Shown here: positions 42,982-53,670 of the stretch, in pieces
Layout: each line of letters begins with the position of its first letter
Position numbering within the stretch: the stretch's first letter is position 1
Assembly (NCBI GenBank): GCA_012845835.1
Contig: JABAKD010000013.1
Location: forward strand, 6,275,628 to 6,339,627
Length of the DNA stretch: 64,000 bases
Source of the DNA: Undaria pinnatifida
Taxonomy: Eukaryota > Sar > Phaeophyceae > Laminariales > Alariaceae
Reading direction: 5' to 3'
Position numbers and translations under genes: made by a program
Notes under the pieces: model-generated
Databases searched by the model: none
What the model was told of the DNA's origin: nothing
What the model saw: only the letters and a program-made list of their open reading frames with translations

Positions 42982-45498
42982 TTTGTTGTTGTTGCTGTTG
43001 CTGCTGTGGCTGTTGCTGTTGTTGTTGTTGTTGTCGTTGTATTTGTTGTTGTCGTCGTCTTGCTGGCCTTTTTACAGGCACCAGTGTAAATCGATGTCGA
43101 TGCAATGTCACACACGCCAATGGTCAGGAGAAGATCGGCGGCCGCGGGCTTTGCTGGCGACAGCCTGACGAGGACAGAACACACCCCTGGTGACCTTATC
43201 ATCATTGTTATGTAATCCCCCACCAACAAACACTGCCACCCCCCCTCCCAGGCCAGCCTCACCCCACCAACCCACCCCCACTGCCTACCCCCCACCCTTG
43301 CCTCCATCAACCCATCCCCATTCCCCACTCCCCTCCTCCCACCCCCAACCCCCCTCTCCCCCTCTCTCAGCCACCCCCTCGTCTCACCCCCTACCCTCCC
43401 ACAAAAAAAAACACCCCTACCCTTATCCTTACCGTCATCCCCACCAACTCCCCCCCCCCCCCCCTCGCCGCCCCCCCCACACACCACCTCTCCCCACCCT
43501 ACCCACACGCCACATCCCTACCCACTACCCCCACCAGATAATCCGGCAAGCGGTAACCTGTTCAGAATTCCTCACAGCAACCGCGCACGCTGCAGTGCCA
43601 GGAGTATACCCTGCACCCCCCGTTCGCACCCCCTTAACGCCCTCGATCACCCCCTCCCACCCCGCCCTCCTCACCCTCTACCCCGACACCACCCCCGCCC
43701 CACCCCTTCTCCACCCCCCTTCTACCCCTTCACCTCTCCCCCCCCTCTCAGGTAATCCTCACACGCAGTACAGCTGTGCCCTTTATTCCCCCCCACCTAC
43801 ATGGTAGGTGCTCCCTCTCGACAGGGATGCGGGGTCAATGGTCAAATGAGTAAGGCAAGCAAAAAATGAGTACGCCCCCTCCCCCCCCACATAGTAATAT
43901 CCATAGCTGTCTCTGGAGTGGTCACACGAGAAAACAAAGTATCTCATTGGCGCTGTCATCCATAAGCAAGAAAGTAGGCACAAGGTGCCGAAGTCCATCT
44001 TAGGAGTGGTTCTTGGAAGGATGTAGTTCACCCTTCATGCGACTCGCTGAACACCTCACGGGGCTTCGCGCATGGTGCAAGCAATGTCTGCCTGGTCGGT
44101 GAAAATCCGATGTGCTCCGTCCCGGCATAATAGGGATGCGAGGGTCTATGGTCATACGACTACGGCCATGCACACACTGAGTACACCCCCCACACATCCA
44201 ACTCTCCCCACTCCACCCCCCCTCCTCTCCCCTTTACCATCTCCTGCCCCTCTCACCGCCCCCATCCCCCCTATCCCTCCAGGTTATATTGCAAGTGGCA
44301 CCCTTTTGAGTAGTCCTCGCGGCAACCGCACAAATGGTAATACTCGTGGTCTCCCCCCTCCCTTTCCTCTCACTCCCCTCCCCCCCCCCCCAACTCCCTC
44401 CATCATACCACCCCTTCCCGACGCCAGGTAATTAAGACAGGTGATACCATGATCCGTATTCCTCTCAGCACCCGCACACTCGGTAGTACGTACTCATGGT
44501 CTATCCCGTTCCCTTCCCCCCACTCCCAACCCTATGTTCACCCCCCACCCCCACCCTCCCCCTCCCCCTCCTACCGCTCGCCCCCGCCCCCTCCCCCTCG
44601 CCCCCACCCGCTGCCCTTATACCCCCATACCGCCCCCCTACCCACACCCGTACCTCCTACCCGCCCAGGCAACCCTGCGAGTGGTAACATGCGTGGTAAC
44701 ATGCCCCGTATCCCTCGCGGTAACCGCACACGCTGTAATGTTCATGGTCTAACCCCCCCCAGTACAAAAATGTGGGTTGACGATATTCTTGACTTTTGAC
44801 GGGTCACCGTCACGGACAGCACCCGTTGCGTACTTAAACCAAAATATTACGTAAAACGATGCCTTGACGGGACAAAACTAGACTGTCAACCGGTACGTTT
44901 TGTTCCGTTCCCCCTACTTCCACCATTCTCACCCCCTCAACCCCTTCCTCTGACCCCCCCTCCCTACCCCCCCCCCCCCCCCATATCCTGGTTGGTGAAA
45001 ACCCGTCGTGCTCTGTCCCGGCATAGTAGGGATGCGAGGGACTATGGTCATAGGACTACGGCCATGCACGAACTGAGTACACCCCCATCCCCCCCCCCCT
45101 ATCTCCTACCCACCCCCCCACAGGTGATCCTTCAAGTGGTAACCTGCTCAGTGTTCCTCGCAGCAACCGCACACGCGGTTGTGCTCATGGTCTGCACGGG
45201 GTGGCGATACACTCTCGCGTGGTACGACCCCCTCTTTCCCGCTGGCTTCTCGGCGGTGGGCATGCTGCTCCTGTACATCACCATCGCGGACGCCGTCCTC
45301 ATACAGCTCCGGGCCGACGAGGACCTGGACACAGCTGGGTACTGGTGCGTGGTGATCTTTGGGCTGATGATGCCGATGTTTTTTGCGGGCCCGATGGCCA
45401 TCCTGCAGATGGTGCTGCATAAGTTCCACTCGGATAGGGACATTTCCGCCCACTCAGTCGTGCATAGGGACGTTTCCACACGCTCAACCATGCGCTAG
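42744..45498 (+). CDS. 3' part of a multi-pass membrane protein gene (two exons seen)
   Basis: Exon 42744-42830 follows a strong pyrimidine-rich acceptor (GCTTGTGCAG) and ends at CAG|GTGAGG. It encodes 29 residues starting IDTTLAGFLVLALVG. The last exon, 45124-45498, follows CCCCCCCACAG, starts in phase 0, which matches, and ends at TAG (45496-45498). It encodes three predicted membrane helices: VILQVVTCSVFLAATAHAVV; GFSAVGMLLLYITIADAVLI; and CVVIFGLMMPMFFAGPMAIL. A loop with RADEDLDTAG lies between helices two and three, and the tail is hydrophilic. GC-rich codon use differs from the surrounding repeats. Upstream exons were not found. I do not recognise the family; a transporter or receptor-like protein is possible. 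The intron (42831-45123) is 2.3 kb of C-rich DNA, triplet repeats and exon copies. Confidence 0.6.
42908..43060 (+). repeat. (TTG)n/(CTG)n triplet tract in the intron
   Basis: GTTGTTGTT with CTG interruptions begins about 80 bp after the donor of the membrane-protein exon. Poly-Gln, poly-Leu and poly-Thr frames across it are artefacts. Confidence 0.9.
43546..44757 (+). pseudogene. Five decayed copies of the last exon's 5' end, each behind a C-rich tract
   Basis: Copies start at about 43546, 43746, 44280, 44427 and 44666, each just after a (C)AG that ends a long C/T tract, as in the real exon at 45124. The copy at 43546 reads IIRQAVTCSEFLTATAHAAV and the copy at 44666 reads ATLRVVTCVVTCPVSLAVTA, against VILQVVTCSVFLAATAHAVV in the real exon. 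The copy at 44280 has a TGA inside, the one at 44427 is frameshifted and the one at 43746 is short. They look like tandemly amplified intron-end plus exon-start cassettes that have decayed. Confidence 0.65.
43985..44195 (+). repeat. C-tailed ~240-bp repeat, copy 1
   Basis: Contains CACCCTTCATGCGACTCGCT, CACCTCACGG.GCTTCGCGC.TGGTGCAAGCAATG, TGCCTGGTCGGTGAAAA-like and GACTACGGCCATGC, then a C-rich tract. Shorter 3' ends of the same repeat lie at 43810-43890 and 44985-45090, both again followed by C tracts and then an exon or exon-like copy. Confidence 0.8.
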
Positions 45499-45819
45499 TT
45501 TTGTTTGGTCAGTGTCGAAATGGTGATGGTGATGATTACACCCACGGACCTAAGGGGGCAGGGGGGGTGCAGCTGCGGCGTATGAAGCGGCACCGACCCC
45601 CTGGCAGCAGCAGGCAGATTGAGCTCACGGAGTAGAGGGTGTGTTTGAGGTGCGGTGTAAGGAGCCTCACCGACACTCTCGCGGACCAAAGCTATTGTGT
45701 GGGGGGTCACTTTTGGGGCGTTTGTTCAGTGGCATGGGGTCGCTCGCGTGAGTGAACCCCCTTTGCTCCTTTGTGGTGTCAAGATTTTCATGCTTTGTAA
45801 TTTTTTCTGCGAAATGAAT

Positions 45820-46135
45820 CCTCGGTGGGATGGTTAGCTACGCTGCGCCGAAACCAATCGCCTGAAGTGTTTGGGTCGGCGGAGTACAGAATCACTCGAG
45901 CGAGCGGCAACCCGGGTGTGAACGAAAGGGGTGTGGAACTACAAATACCGTGGCCATTGTCCGGCAGCATGACCATGCTTGAAATACACTGCTGGACGCT
46001 CGCACGAGACGTTTGGTACGATCGCACTCGTCTTTTTATGTGGTCGCCATGCATGGGCCCCGAACAGGTTGACCCTTTTCTTTCGGTGCATGTCCTATAA
46101 TAGTTCCAGTTCCGAGCGTTTGTTCCTCCAAGAGT
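45820..46135 (+). repeat. Dispersed repeat with GGTTAGCTACGCTGCGCCGA-type head
   Basis: GGATGGTTAGCTACGCTGCG, then a G.GTCGG.GAG..CAGA..GAATCACTCG segment; diverged relatives are at 52515-52620 and 53340-53430. It carries a 91-codon frame (45825-46100) ending in WYDRTRLFMWSPCMGP. That part resembles a RSSVWYDLRLRSHG frame at 33755 in the foldback element, so the frame may be a relic of an element protein. Confidence 0.4.
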
Positions 46136-46189
46136 AGGGGTGCCAGCCGTCATGAGGTAATTGACTCGATTGCTACTGTAAAGGCTTAT

Positions 46190-46640
46190 CCCGTACTACA
46201 GGGAGTCCAAGTGCAGTAGAGGCCCCTCTATAGTGCTGGTTGAGTAGTGCCGGTTGCCCGCAAATAGTGCCTGAGAAGTCGCTTGCCACGGATGGAAACA
46301 ACCAGCAGCGGCAGTTCGCGGAGTAGTTCCGGTTGCCTCTACAGTATAGTGCCGGTATTTCCAAGTACGGTAGAGATCCGTCTGTATTGCTGGTTGAGTA
46401 GTGCCGGTTTTCCGCTACAGTGCCTGTGAAATCGCTTGTCAAATACACTAGGTACAGTAAAAACCCCTCTGTAGTGCCGTTGAGTAGTGCTGGTTGCCCC
46501 ATATAGTGCCTGTGAAATCGCTCGGTACATGGGGACAGCCATTAGGGACGGTATCCGGAGTACTGCCGGTTACCGCTATGGTGCCGGTACTTCCCTCTAT
46601 AGTGCACACAAAGGCACTATAGAGGAAGCAGTACTGTATT
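46190..46640. repeat. Cluster of pogo-TIR-like repeats ending in a hairpin
   Basis: Several diverged copies of CAGTARAGRCCCCTCTATAG followed by TGCTGGTTGAGTAGTGCCGG and GTGCCTGTGAAATCGCTTG occur at about 46205, 46370 and 46455. The block ends in a stem, TTCCCTCTATAGTGC / GCACTATAGAGGAA, at about 46590-46626, followed by CAGTACTGTA. Termini of the form TACAGTA..CCTCTATAGTGC are typical of pogo/Tigger-type elements, so this looks like nested or rearranged element ends. Confidence 0.6.
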
Positions 46641-48500
46641 TTTCTGTCCCGAAAAACGTGGGTGTTCAGCTTGCAAAGGGGTTAAGTCGAACCCCTTTTG
46701 ATTTGCAAAGCGATCAACCCGTCACTTAACCCTCACGGGATCAAAGTACTGGAAAATCGAGGGGTCTTGTGTTTGCGGTGTGAGAGTAATCTGTTTCCCC
46801 TATGATTTGCAATCCGACCCAAGTTACGTTTCTAGAGCCGTTCTACTTGAATTATTATTATTTTTTTTGCCCCTGGTTTAGTTTTTTTTTGCTTTCAATC
46901 TTCGAACCGACCAACTATCGTTTCTGGGACCGCAGTAGTTTAAGTTAGAGTGCAGTCATTAAGGGTGTAATGCGATGCACCAATTTTGTTTGGGTAGGAG
47001 CGGGGTAGGAAAAAACTTACGAGGAATAGTATTGAAACCGTCGAAAGTCTCAAATTTAAGGCCAACCCAACTCAACCCAACCCACGAAAACATCAGCAAA
47101 AAAATAGTGAAATAATAGCTTTTCCTCGTACGGTTTTCTTGGTTTTCTAAACCGTTTTTTTCTTGTGGGTGGTCTGGTTGGCCCGTGATATAATGGGTCC
47201 TTCGTCGGTTTTAATGTTATTTTTTATGTTTTTTTCCCAACCCAACAGAGGCTGGTTGGATATCGCACACACGCTGTTTTTGCGGTAGATTTAGGGTTGT
47301 CTCCTTTTAAACTGCGTTATTTTCCGGTACCAACTACAGTACTAGCGGTCTGCACGGCTTTCGACGGGTCGGATTCCTTCTTGTGGGCTTGTGGGTCGGG
47401 TGGGTTCATGGTGACCAGGCCCGTCCCGTGGATATTTGAAAACAACCCGACCGGTGGAATTCTGAGCACCTGCTGAACCGACCCGACCCGACTCGACCCG
47501 TGAGTTTTTTTTTCAAGCATCATGACCAGACCCGCGGGTCGGTCACGATCTGTATGAATTTTAGTGGGATTATATTTATTGTTGCGCATAAGGGTTGACG
47601 CTTTTTTTTCTATTCCAAAATGTAAACCCCACACTATTTTCAGGAGGTTTATCCCCGAAGACGTGGTTGCGGTAGTTCAGAAAAAGATTAACGCCTTTGC
47701 AACTGGAAACCCGTGTTTGGCGAAAAATACTTGAAACTAGTATGGAGGACCATTTTGGGGATCTAAAGGGGGTAAGAAGGAGCGGCTGTGAGACCCTTAC
47801 CAGGTGTCATTTTTGTGAGGTGTTGGTGTGATTTGTGTGCTTGCTTTTTTTTTTCGGTTTCGGGCCTGTTTTAGGCATTGTCCTTGCCAAGCAAAGCTTG
47901 AGACGCGCGGCTTTCACTAATGCCTGCATTATTTGTCGTCGCCGTTCGGGCTCGCACGGATACGTGGCGACCGCGACATTTTATACGAACCGCGATCGAT
48001 CGGTTTTATTTTTGTTTTATTTATTGATTTAATTCATATATATATTTTTCATGTCTGTCGAGAGCGTTCAAGCGCATCGTTTAAACGTGCCTTCTTTTCC
48101 AGAGTTGAAACTTGTCGTTTTCAGTTTGTGTCTTTGTACCCTCATAATCACCCCCAGGGCATTGTTGTGTTTTTTGTTGTGGTGGTTTGTTTAGCTTGTT
48201 GGTTTTTTGTTCCCCCTCCTCCTCCGCTCGTTGGTACCTGGTATGTCAAGTTAACTCGTTTCCAACTCGTTAAATATTCCTGTTCTATTTCCAAGTGTTT
48301 GTCTGCATATCGAGAGCGCGGTACTAAAAGGGAGAAGAAGAGCTAAGTTCGTTTTTTTCGTTTTTCGCTTTTTCGCTTTTTCGCTTTTTGTTGGTGTTTT
48401 GAGCGCGCGGTACCTAGCGGAACGACGGTTTTGGCGTCGTAATGGCTCTTTGCTATCGCGATGGCCGTGCAGTTGGCTTCCGCCGGCTGCGTGGTTGCTC
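46640..48500. other. T-rich region without a recognisable gene
   Basis: T homopolymers, AACCCAACCC and GACCCGACCCG words (47060-47095, 47470-47500) and TTTTTCGCTTTTTCGC repeats (48340-48390). No splice-flanked frame is visible on either strand. Confidence 0.4.
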
Positions 48501-49313
48501 TAGTTTTTTTTTTTTTTTTTCAGACTTGGATACGTGTACCCTGCACAGATGGGTGAGATGCACAATGAGATACGAAGCATCACCGAGGCACGAAGTATCA
48601 CCTTAGGCATAAATGTGAGGACCGTTGGGATGTTTCGTTTATTGTCCCATCAGGGGGCAGCTACTTGCAACCCTAGAACCCCAGCACTAGTAGCAAGTCA
48701 CACGAGTACGGTTTGCGTTTACGCGCTCACGGCCTACGGGTGCCGTGGAATCAGGCCCCGACCCCACCAGAGGCCTAAAACCCTAACCTAGTCCCGTAAT
48801 GATAGGGTGGTGGGATCACGGTGTCGGGTGGTGTCAGGTTTGGCCAACCATAAAGGAAGTGTGGTCTGGTGAGGTTGGTGTGAGAACACCTTTCACCCTC
48901 AATCACTGAAACCCTGACAATGTCGTGTGGCTTGCGATTTGGTGCTCTGCAGTTCTAGGGTTGAAGGGAGAGATGTCGTCATCCCGACGGGACCTACGTT
49001 TTGTTTTCGCCAAGGGTGGTACCTGGTTTGGTGACATAACCGCCGTTTTTTTTTGCTGTCCCCGGGTGAGGGTGCTGTTTCTCGGTACGCAGATAGGGGT
49101 GAGAGGTTTGCTGGAGGGGGGGGATATTTGGTGGCGTTATTGTCGTTTTTTTTTGCTATCGTGGAGTCCGCCCCACCACTTTCGACGATTGCGCTTACAA
49201 CGGTGTCACTCCAATACTGTAAATTTAAAGTTCAGGCACGTGTACGATACCAGGTAGATACTACGTTTTTGTTGGTAGCATTTACTATCTCCGCGTGACG
49301 AAGCTTTTGAGCA

Positions 49314-49667
49314 GTGCATAGCGGTTGTTCTCCAGGCACGTGCAGATTTGACGCTTTGGTATTGTTTTTTGTTTCGTTCACCACCAAGGCGTACGATGGT
49401 GATTTGGTACGGGGTACATTCCACCATTTGTGTGTGTGTGTTTTTGCGAGCTTTCGCATTACGTCTCGCGGAGAAAACACGAGGCATTTTTTCTATCTCG
49501 GAAAGCAATATGCACTGCTACTGTGCATTGGCAGAAGACAAAATATGTTAACAATGCCACACGTATTGGGTACCGTCGAGTATTGCATGCTTCAGGTAGA
49601 TCCTATTGCGAGGCTGGGTGTGTTTGGCGGTGTGCTTAGTCTTTGGGCGCAAGGGTATGTTTGGTAG
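49314..49667 (+). CDS. Hypothetical ORF, 117 codons
   Basis: The frame opens after GAGCAGTGCATAGC and contains YDGDLVRGTFHHLCVCVFAS, RRQNMLTMPHVLGTVEYCML and ARLGVFGGVLSLWAQGYVW. It has mixed hydrophobic composition, no recognised domain and no clear acceptor. A (GT)n run at 49430-49440 contributes the CVCV residues. The upstream region 48900-49250 holds two related TTTTTTTTTGCT-containing units and no better frame. I regard it as weak. Confidence 0.15.
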   Translation: MHSGCSPGTCRFDALVLFFVSFTTKAYDGDLVRGTFHHLCVCVFASFRITSRGENTRHFFYLGKQYALLLCIGRRQNMLTMPHVLGTVEYCMLQVDPIARLGVFGGVLSLWAQGYVW

Positions 49668-50194
49668 GCGATATCTCGTACAGTTATACTCTTAATGGTA
49701 CGCGGGTTCCTATCCACGTGCCTACCCGAGTATGACCTAAACGACTAGATTTGGTAGACGGTTACCCCAGAGTATATGCTCTATTATTAATAGACGGTAG
49801 ATTGAGAAGATGGTATGATAAGTATTTGCAATTTTTTTATCGTTTGCTGCCACGGCTTAAAGGTAGTTTTCGGCAGTACTTGGTGAGTGCGCTCGGCGGT
49901 TCTGAGCCTCAGACATGGTGTTGCTATCAGCTGCTATCGCTACAACTTTTTACCAGTAGTATGGTTGGCGGTCAGTTGCTATCGCAACATCGTTTCACCC
50001 GTAGCAGTTGCTCTCAAGTACTATAAAGATTTAAACACGTACATACATGTAGATGTACGTGTAGATGTACGTGTAGATGTTGCATACATATGATACCACC
50101 CTTGGTACATGTCATTTGGTGCCATTTGCTGTTTCAGGGATAAGGTTACCTGGTACAGTGGGTATTAATACATGGGGGGGGGTCCCTGTGAAGG

Positions 50195-50275
50195 GAAGGG
50201 GAAGGGAGAGGGGGGGGGGGGGGGGGTAGGGAGGAGGCCCGGGTGAAACGGTGTTGGGGGGGGGGGGGTACTCGA
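50195..50275. repeat. Poly-G tracts beside the C-tailed repeat
   Basis: G runs at about 50208-50227 and 50255-50268 (C on the other strand) are the tail of the inverted copy at 50270-50515. They are strong candidates for G-quadruplex structure. Confidence 0.7.
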
Positions 50276-50515
50276 TATCCATGCATGGCCGTATTCGTAT
50301 TACCATGGAGCCTCGCATCCCTACTATGCCGGGACGGATCATGTCGGGTTTTCACCGACCAGGCAGGCATTGCTTGCACCAAGCGCGAAGCGCCGTGAGG
50401 TGTTCGCCGAGTCGTATGAAGGGTGAGCTGCATCTTAGTGAGATTTTTTTGTGAGGCGGACTTGCATGTGGATAACACCTTCAATGAGTTAATTTAATTT
50501 CCGGTATAGCCACTT
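50270..50515 (-). repeat. C-tailed ~240-bp repeat, copy 2
   Basis: Plus-strand reading: ATCCATGCATGGCCGTATTC, then GGTTTTCACCGACCAGGCAG, CACCAAGCGCGAAGCGCCGT, GAAGGGTGAGCTGCATC and an end TTAATTTAATTTCCGGTAT. It closely follows the copy at 60795-61040. Confidence 0.85.
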
Positions 50516-50860
50516 CCAGTGCGGGGGGGAAGGTCCGGTCGAAAGGGGCTGGGAGGGGGAGGTCCAAGTGAAATGGCGTGGGGTAGGAGGGTTTCCACGA
50601 GGGGGGGGTCCGGGTTAAAGGGGGTGGGGGGCCCGGGTGCATGAAGGGGGGCGGGAGGGGGGTCCGAGTTAAGAGAGGGGAGGGGAAAATGTTGTCCAGG
50701 TGAAAAAGAGGGCGAGGGATTCGGATGAAGGGGGGAGAGGGGACTGGCGTCCAGGTGAAAAAGAGGGCGAGGGATTGGGATAAAGGGGAGGGGGAAAAAG
50801 TCGGGGTGAAAAAATGGGGGGGAGGCGGTCCTGATGGACTGAAAGGAAGATCCCTCTGGG
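50515..50860. repeat. Polypurine tract
   Basis: Strong strand asymmetry: G/A on plus for about 340 bp, with GGGGGGGTCCGGG and GGTGAAAAAGAGGGCGAGGG units (the last twice, at about 50699 and 50755). The minus-strand Pro/Ser ORFs here are compositional. Confidence 0.75.
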
Positions 50861-50959
50861 TATATTGGGCTTGACGACACTTGTGATATTCCTGCATGAC
50901 GAGCTTCCTTCCTGAGAGAGGAATGGCCTCTACAATACCGCGTGATGTTTGTATCTACT

Positions 50960-51150
50960 GTAGCTGGTATATGGTATGGCAACATGGTATATGGTATATA
51001 TGGTATTACTGGGAGTATATGGTATGGTGTATGGGTATATGTAGGTGGTACATGGAATTTTGTTTTGACCCTCCTGTGGGGATCTTAGTCGGATCTCAAA
51101 CCGCAACGGACATCGGAGGTCGTCGTTTGAATATATATATATATCGTGCA
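50960..51150. repeat. GGTATATGGTAT and (AT)n tracts
   Basis: Irregular TATGGTATATGG repeats at 50965-51050 and ATATATATATA at about 51131-51141. Confidence 0.8.
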
Positions 51151-51699
51151 GCGTACTGCGCGATTCAGGTGCTCGGCGTGACAACATGCGCGTGCAGAAA
51201 ACTCTCCTGTTCTGCATGAGGTACATTTCTCGCATCTGGCGCCGATCGTTCATTGGTCAGAATGTACAATCATTTGCCTGAAATTTAGTTGGTCAGCATA
51301 TCCAGTGGCCGGTACACGCATTTGCCAAAACAACCGCACACTACGAAGCAGAGTCGCGTTGTAGGTTCTGCTTTTTTTTGCGTTTGTGGGAAGAGCCTTC
51401 CCGCTCTGTGCTGCACTTGATTCTACGGTAAGTAGATATTCTGCCAGGTGTGTGGTCTTTTACGGTTGTACTTCGTATAGATTTACACTCGTACATGATG
51501 TTTAGCACTTGTTGTGAACGGGCGTTTATTTAATGGAAACATGCTGTTATTGGGTGTGTGGCTATGATTGGTCTTGTGTGTAGGGCGTTAATTGTCGGCT
51601 ACTCCCGCTGACAATATGCCATACATAGTACCAGGTACAGAACAAGATATTGTACTGATTTTCCTGAATGATCATGCCTTTTTTGAATTGGTATGCAGA

Positions 51700-51870
51700 C
51701 AGTCGCCGTCCCGCATTAGTGCGGCATCCTTTAGTGCTGCGTCCGCTGCGTCCCAGTTTAGTGCCGTGAAAATCGCTTGCCACGGCCGTGGGATAGTGCG
51801 GGGGTCCCACTTTGGTGCCGGTGTCATGATCTGGCAGGGCACCGCACTATTGAGGGTCCACAACGGCTTG
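51700..51870. repeat. Fragment of the TIR-like family
   Basis: TTAGTGC.GC.TCC and GTGCCG.TG.AAATCGCTTGCCACGG words match 46240-46300 (AAGTCGCTTGCCACGG), and TGGCAGGGCACCGCACTATTGAGGGTCC matches the inverted segment at 39030-39100 in part. Confidence 0.45.
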
Positions 51871-52169
51871 TGTTTTATTGGTTTTCTGGTACGTAGATTA
51901 TTCATTTTCACAGAGGAGGGGTAGAAGACAGAAGACACGCGCCAGTATTACCAGATACAGGTTACATGGAGAAAGACAAAGACAGACGACGGGGGCACTG
52001 CTTTTGACTTTTTTTTTTATTGAATTGATTGTGAAGCACGTGGCAACACCTCACATGCTGAGGATTTTTCGTTTTTGAGCGATCGAGGTGGAGCTTGTTG
52101 TGTTGCTCACTATCGGACGGTGAAAAAAACGATCATGAATGACCTCGAAATTTGACCAAGTTTACGGCG

Positions 52170-52390
52170 GGGAGGGGGGGCTCAGCTTGTGGATAGCCGT
52201 AGTCGTATGTCCATAAACCCTCGCATCCCTATTACACCGGGACGGAGCACGTCGGGTTTTCTCCAACCAGGCAGACAGTGCTTGCACCAAGCGCGGAACG
52301 CCGTGGGGTGTTCGGCGAGTCGCATGAAGGGTGAACTGCATCCTTCCAAGAACCGCCCGTAAGACGGACTTCGGATGCGGTGTGGGAGGG
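52170..52390 (-). repeat. C-tailed ~240-bp repeat, copy 3
   Basis: GATAGCCGTAGTCGTATGTC, GGACGGAGCACGTCGGGTTT, CAGACAGTGCTTGCACCAAG, CGCATGAAGGGTGAACTGCA. The tail side has only a short GGGGAGGGGGGG tract. Confidence 0.8.
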
Positions 52391-52586
52391 GGGTTACTTT
52401 TGAGGTCCTTTTTTAGCACATTCTCCAGGTCACTCGTGTGAGCGACGCCCTTCTTCCTTGCGGTGTCTTAAGATTTTGTGCTGTTACGATTTTGCGATAC
52501 GAAAATCCGCAATGAAATGGTAAGCTACGTTGCCCCCAAAAATCACCCCAAGGTCGTTTTGCCCGTGATGTTCCACAGAGTCACTC

Positions 52587-52838
52587 TTGCCAGTGGTGAA
52601 AAGCCGACACAGCAGGGGTGTACCCATTTTAAGACCATCAGGTTTAATTAAGACCATAGTGGAGATAAGTCCATGTAAATCGGTTGTCACGGAAGAAGAA
52701 ACTACTCGGAATAAGTGTGGGATGATTTTTGCACTGGTAAAAGATAAAGACCATATATGGAGTAGAGATAACACCATCTACTGTAAGGTGGCTTGTCAAA
52801 CGAGGGGGTCTCAAACTGGGTACTTCGCTTTAGAGTGA
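52587..52838 (+). CDS. Hypothetical ORF, 83 codons
   Basis: Reads GLIKTIVEISPCKSVVTEEE and then ARNKCGMIFALVKDKDHIWS-like residues and ends YFALE before a TGA. It follows a repeat shared with 45820 and 53340. No splice sites or recognised motif support it. Listed because it is the only moderately protein-like frame between 52.4 and 53.4 kb. Confidence 0.15.
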   Translation: MPVVKSRHSRGVPILRPSGLIKTIVEISPCKSVVTEEETTRNKCGMIFALVKDKDHIWSRDNTIYCKVACQTRGSQTGYFALE

Positions 52839-53464
52839 AAGTGGGGAGTATACCCCCGATATACCGTAGGCTTGGTCTTATTTTTTCTGTGTGTGTTTAG
52901 AGTGACGATGTTCATTTGGAAAGACGCGCGTGCTACGATAGCGAGGTGCACCACTTTTTTTCTAATACTACCCCTCGATTTGGGAGCTTTTGAGACCTTT
53001 CCCAAAAACTGATTTGGAAGACGAAAAAAACTACTACCGAATGAAAAATTACATGGCCTCTAGGTACACGACGAAGAGTCACGCAAAAAAATGACCTTTT
53101 TCGGACGATTTTTGGTCAAGGTGAGCCCCGTCGTTTCAGGAAACGAAATTGCCAAAAAGTGCTACCTCCATCGTAGCGCGGGGGCGTCTAAAGCTACGGT
53201 AGGGGTGTCTCTCTCTCTTTTTCTAAGTTATTTTTTGCAGTTGGCTAGGGGTGACACTCTGTGCGAGGGACCCGCCTGTTCCTTGCGGGTTCTAGGCTTC
53301 CGTACTGTTTTGATTTTTCGATGTGAATCCTTGTAAGGGGGATGGTTGGCTAGAGGTTTCGCCAAACTAACCACCTTCAACGTGTTTTGGTCGGTGAGGT
53401 CAGAGAGTCACTCGTGCGGCTGGTGAAGACCAGGTAATGACAAGTGGGGGGTACCCCCTACCGT

Positions 53465-53670
53465 ACTTTTCGTGGAAGCTTCCGTGGAAGCTTTCGTGAA
53501 AGTGGAAGCTTTCGTAAAAGCTTCCGTGGAAGTGACTTCCACGGCATCTTCCACTACTTCCATGGAAGCTTCCGTGGAAGCTTTCGTGGAAGCTACTTCC
53601 ATGGAAGCTTTCGAGCTCTCGCGAAAGCTTCCGTGGCCGGGATTTTGCTTCCATGGAAGCTTCAAAAACA
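53465..53670. repeat. Palindromic minisatellite (GAAGCTTCCGTG units)
   Basis: About 16 units of 12 bp built from GAAGCTT, CTTCCGTGGAAG and CTTCCATGGAAG, each nearly self-complementary. Both strands can therefore fold, and AAGCTT occurs about eight times. Frames encode SVEAFVK/GSFRGSF-like repeats on both strands, which I attribute to the repeat. Confidence 0.9.

Noticed and set aside
42768-43508. 246-codon minus-strand ORF
   Set aside because: It is the antisense of a C-rich tract (poly-Gly), the TTG run (poly-Thr) and the plus-strand exon at 42744-42830. The plus strand has the acceptor, donor and phase match.
43190-43807. 205-codon Pro-rich plus-strand ORF
   Set aside because: It is the polypyrimidine intron tract with an exon copy inside; Pro/Thr/Ser content follows from C-rich sequence.
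50481-50985. Pro-rich minus-strand ORFs of 138 and 163 codons
   Set aside because: They come from the polypurine tract and overlap each other in two frames.
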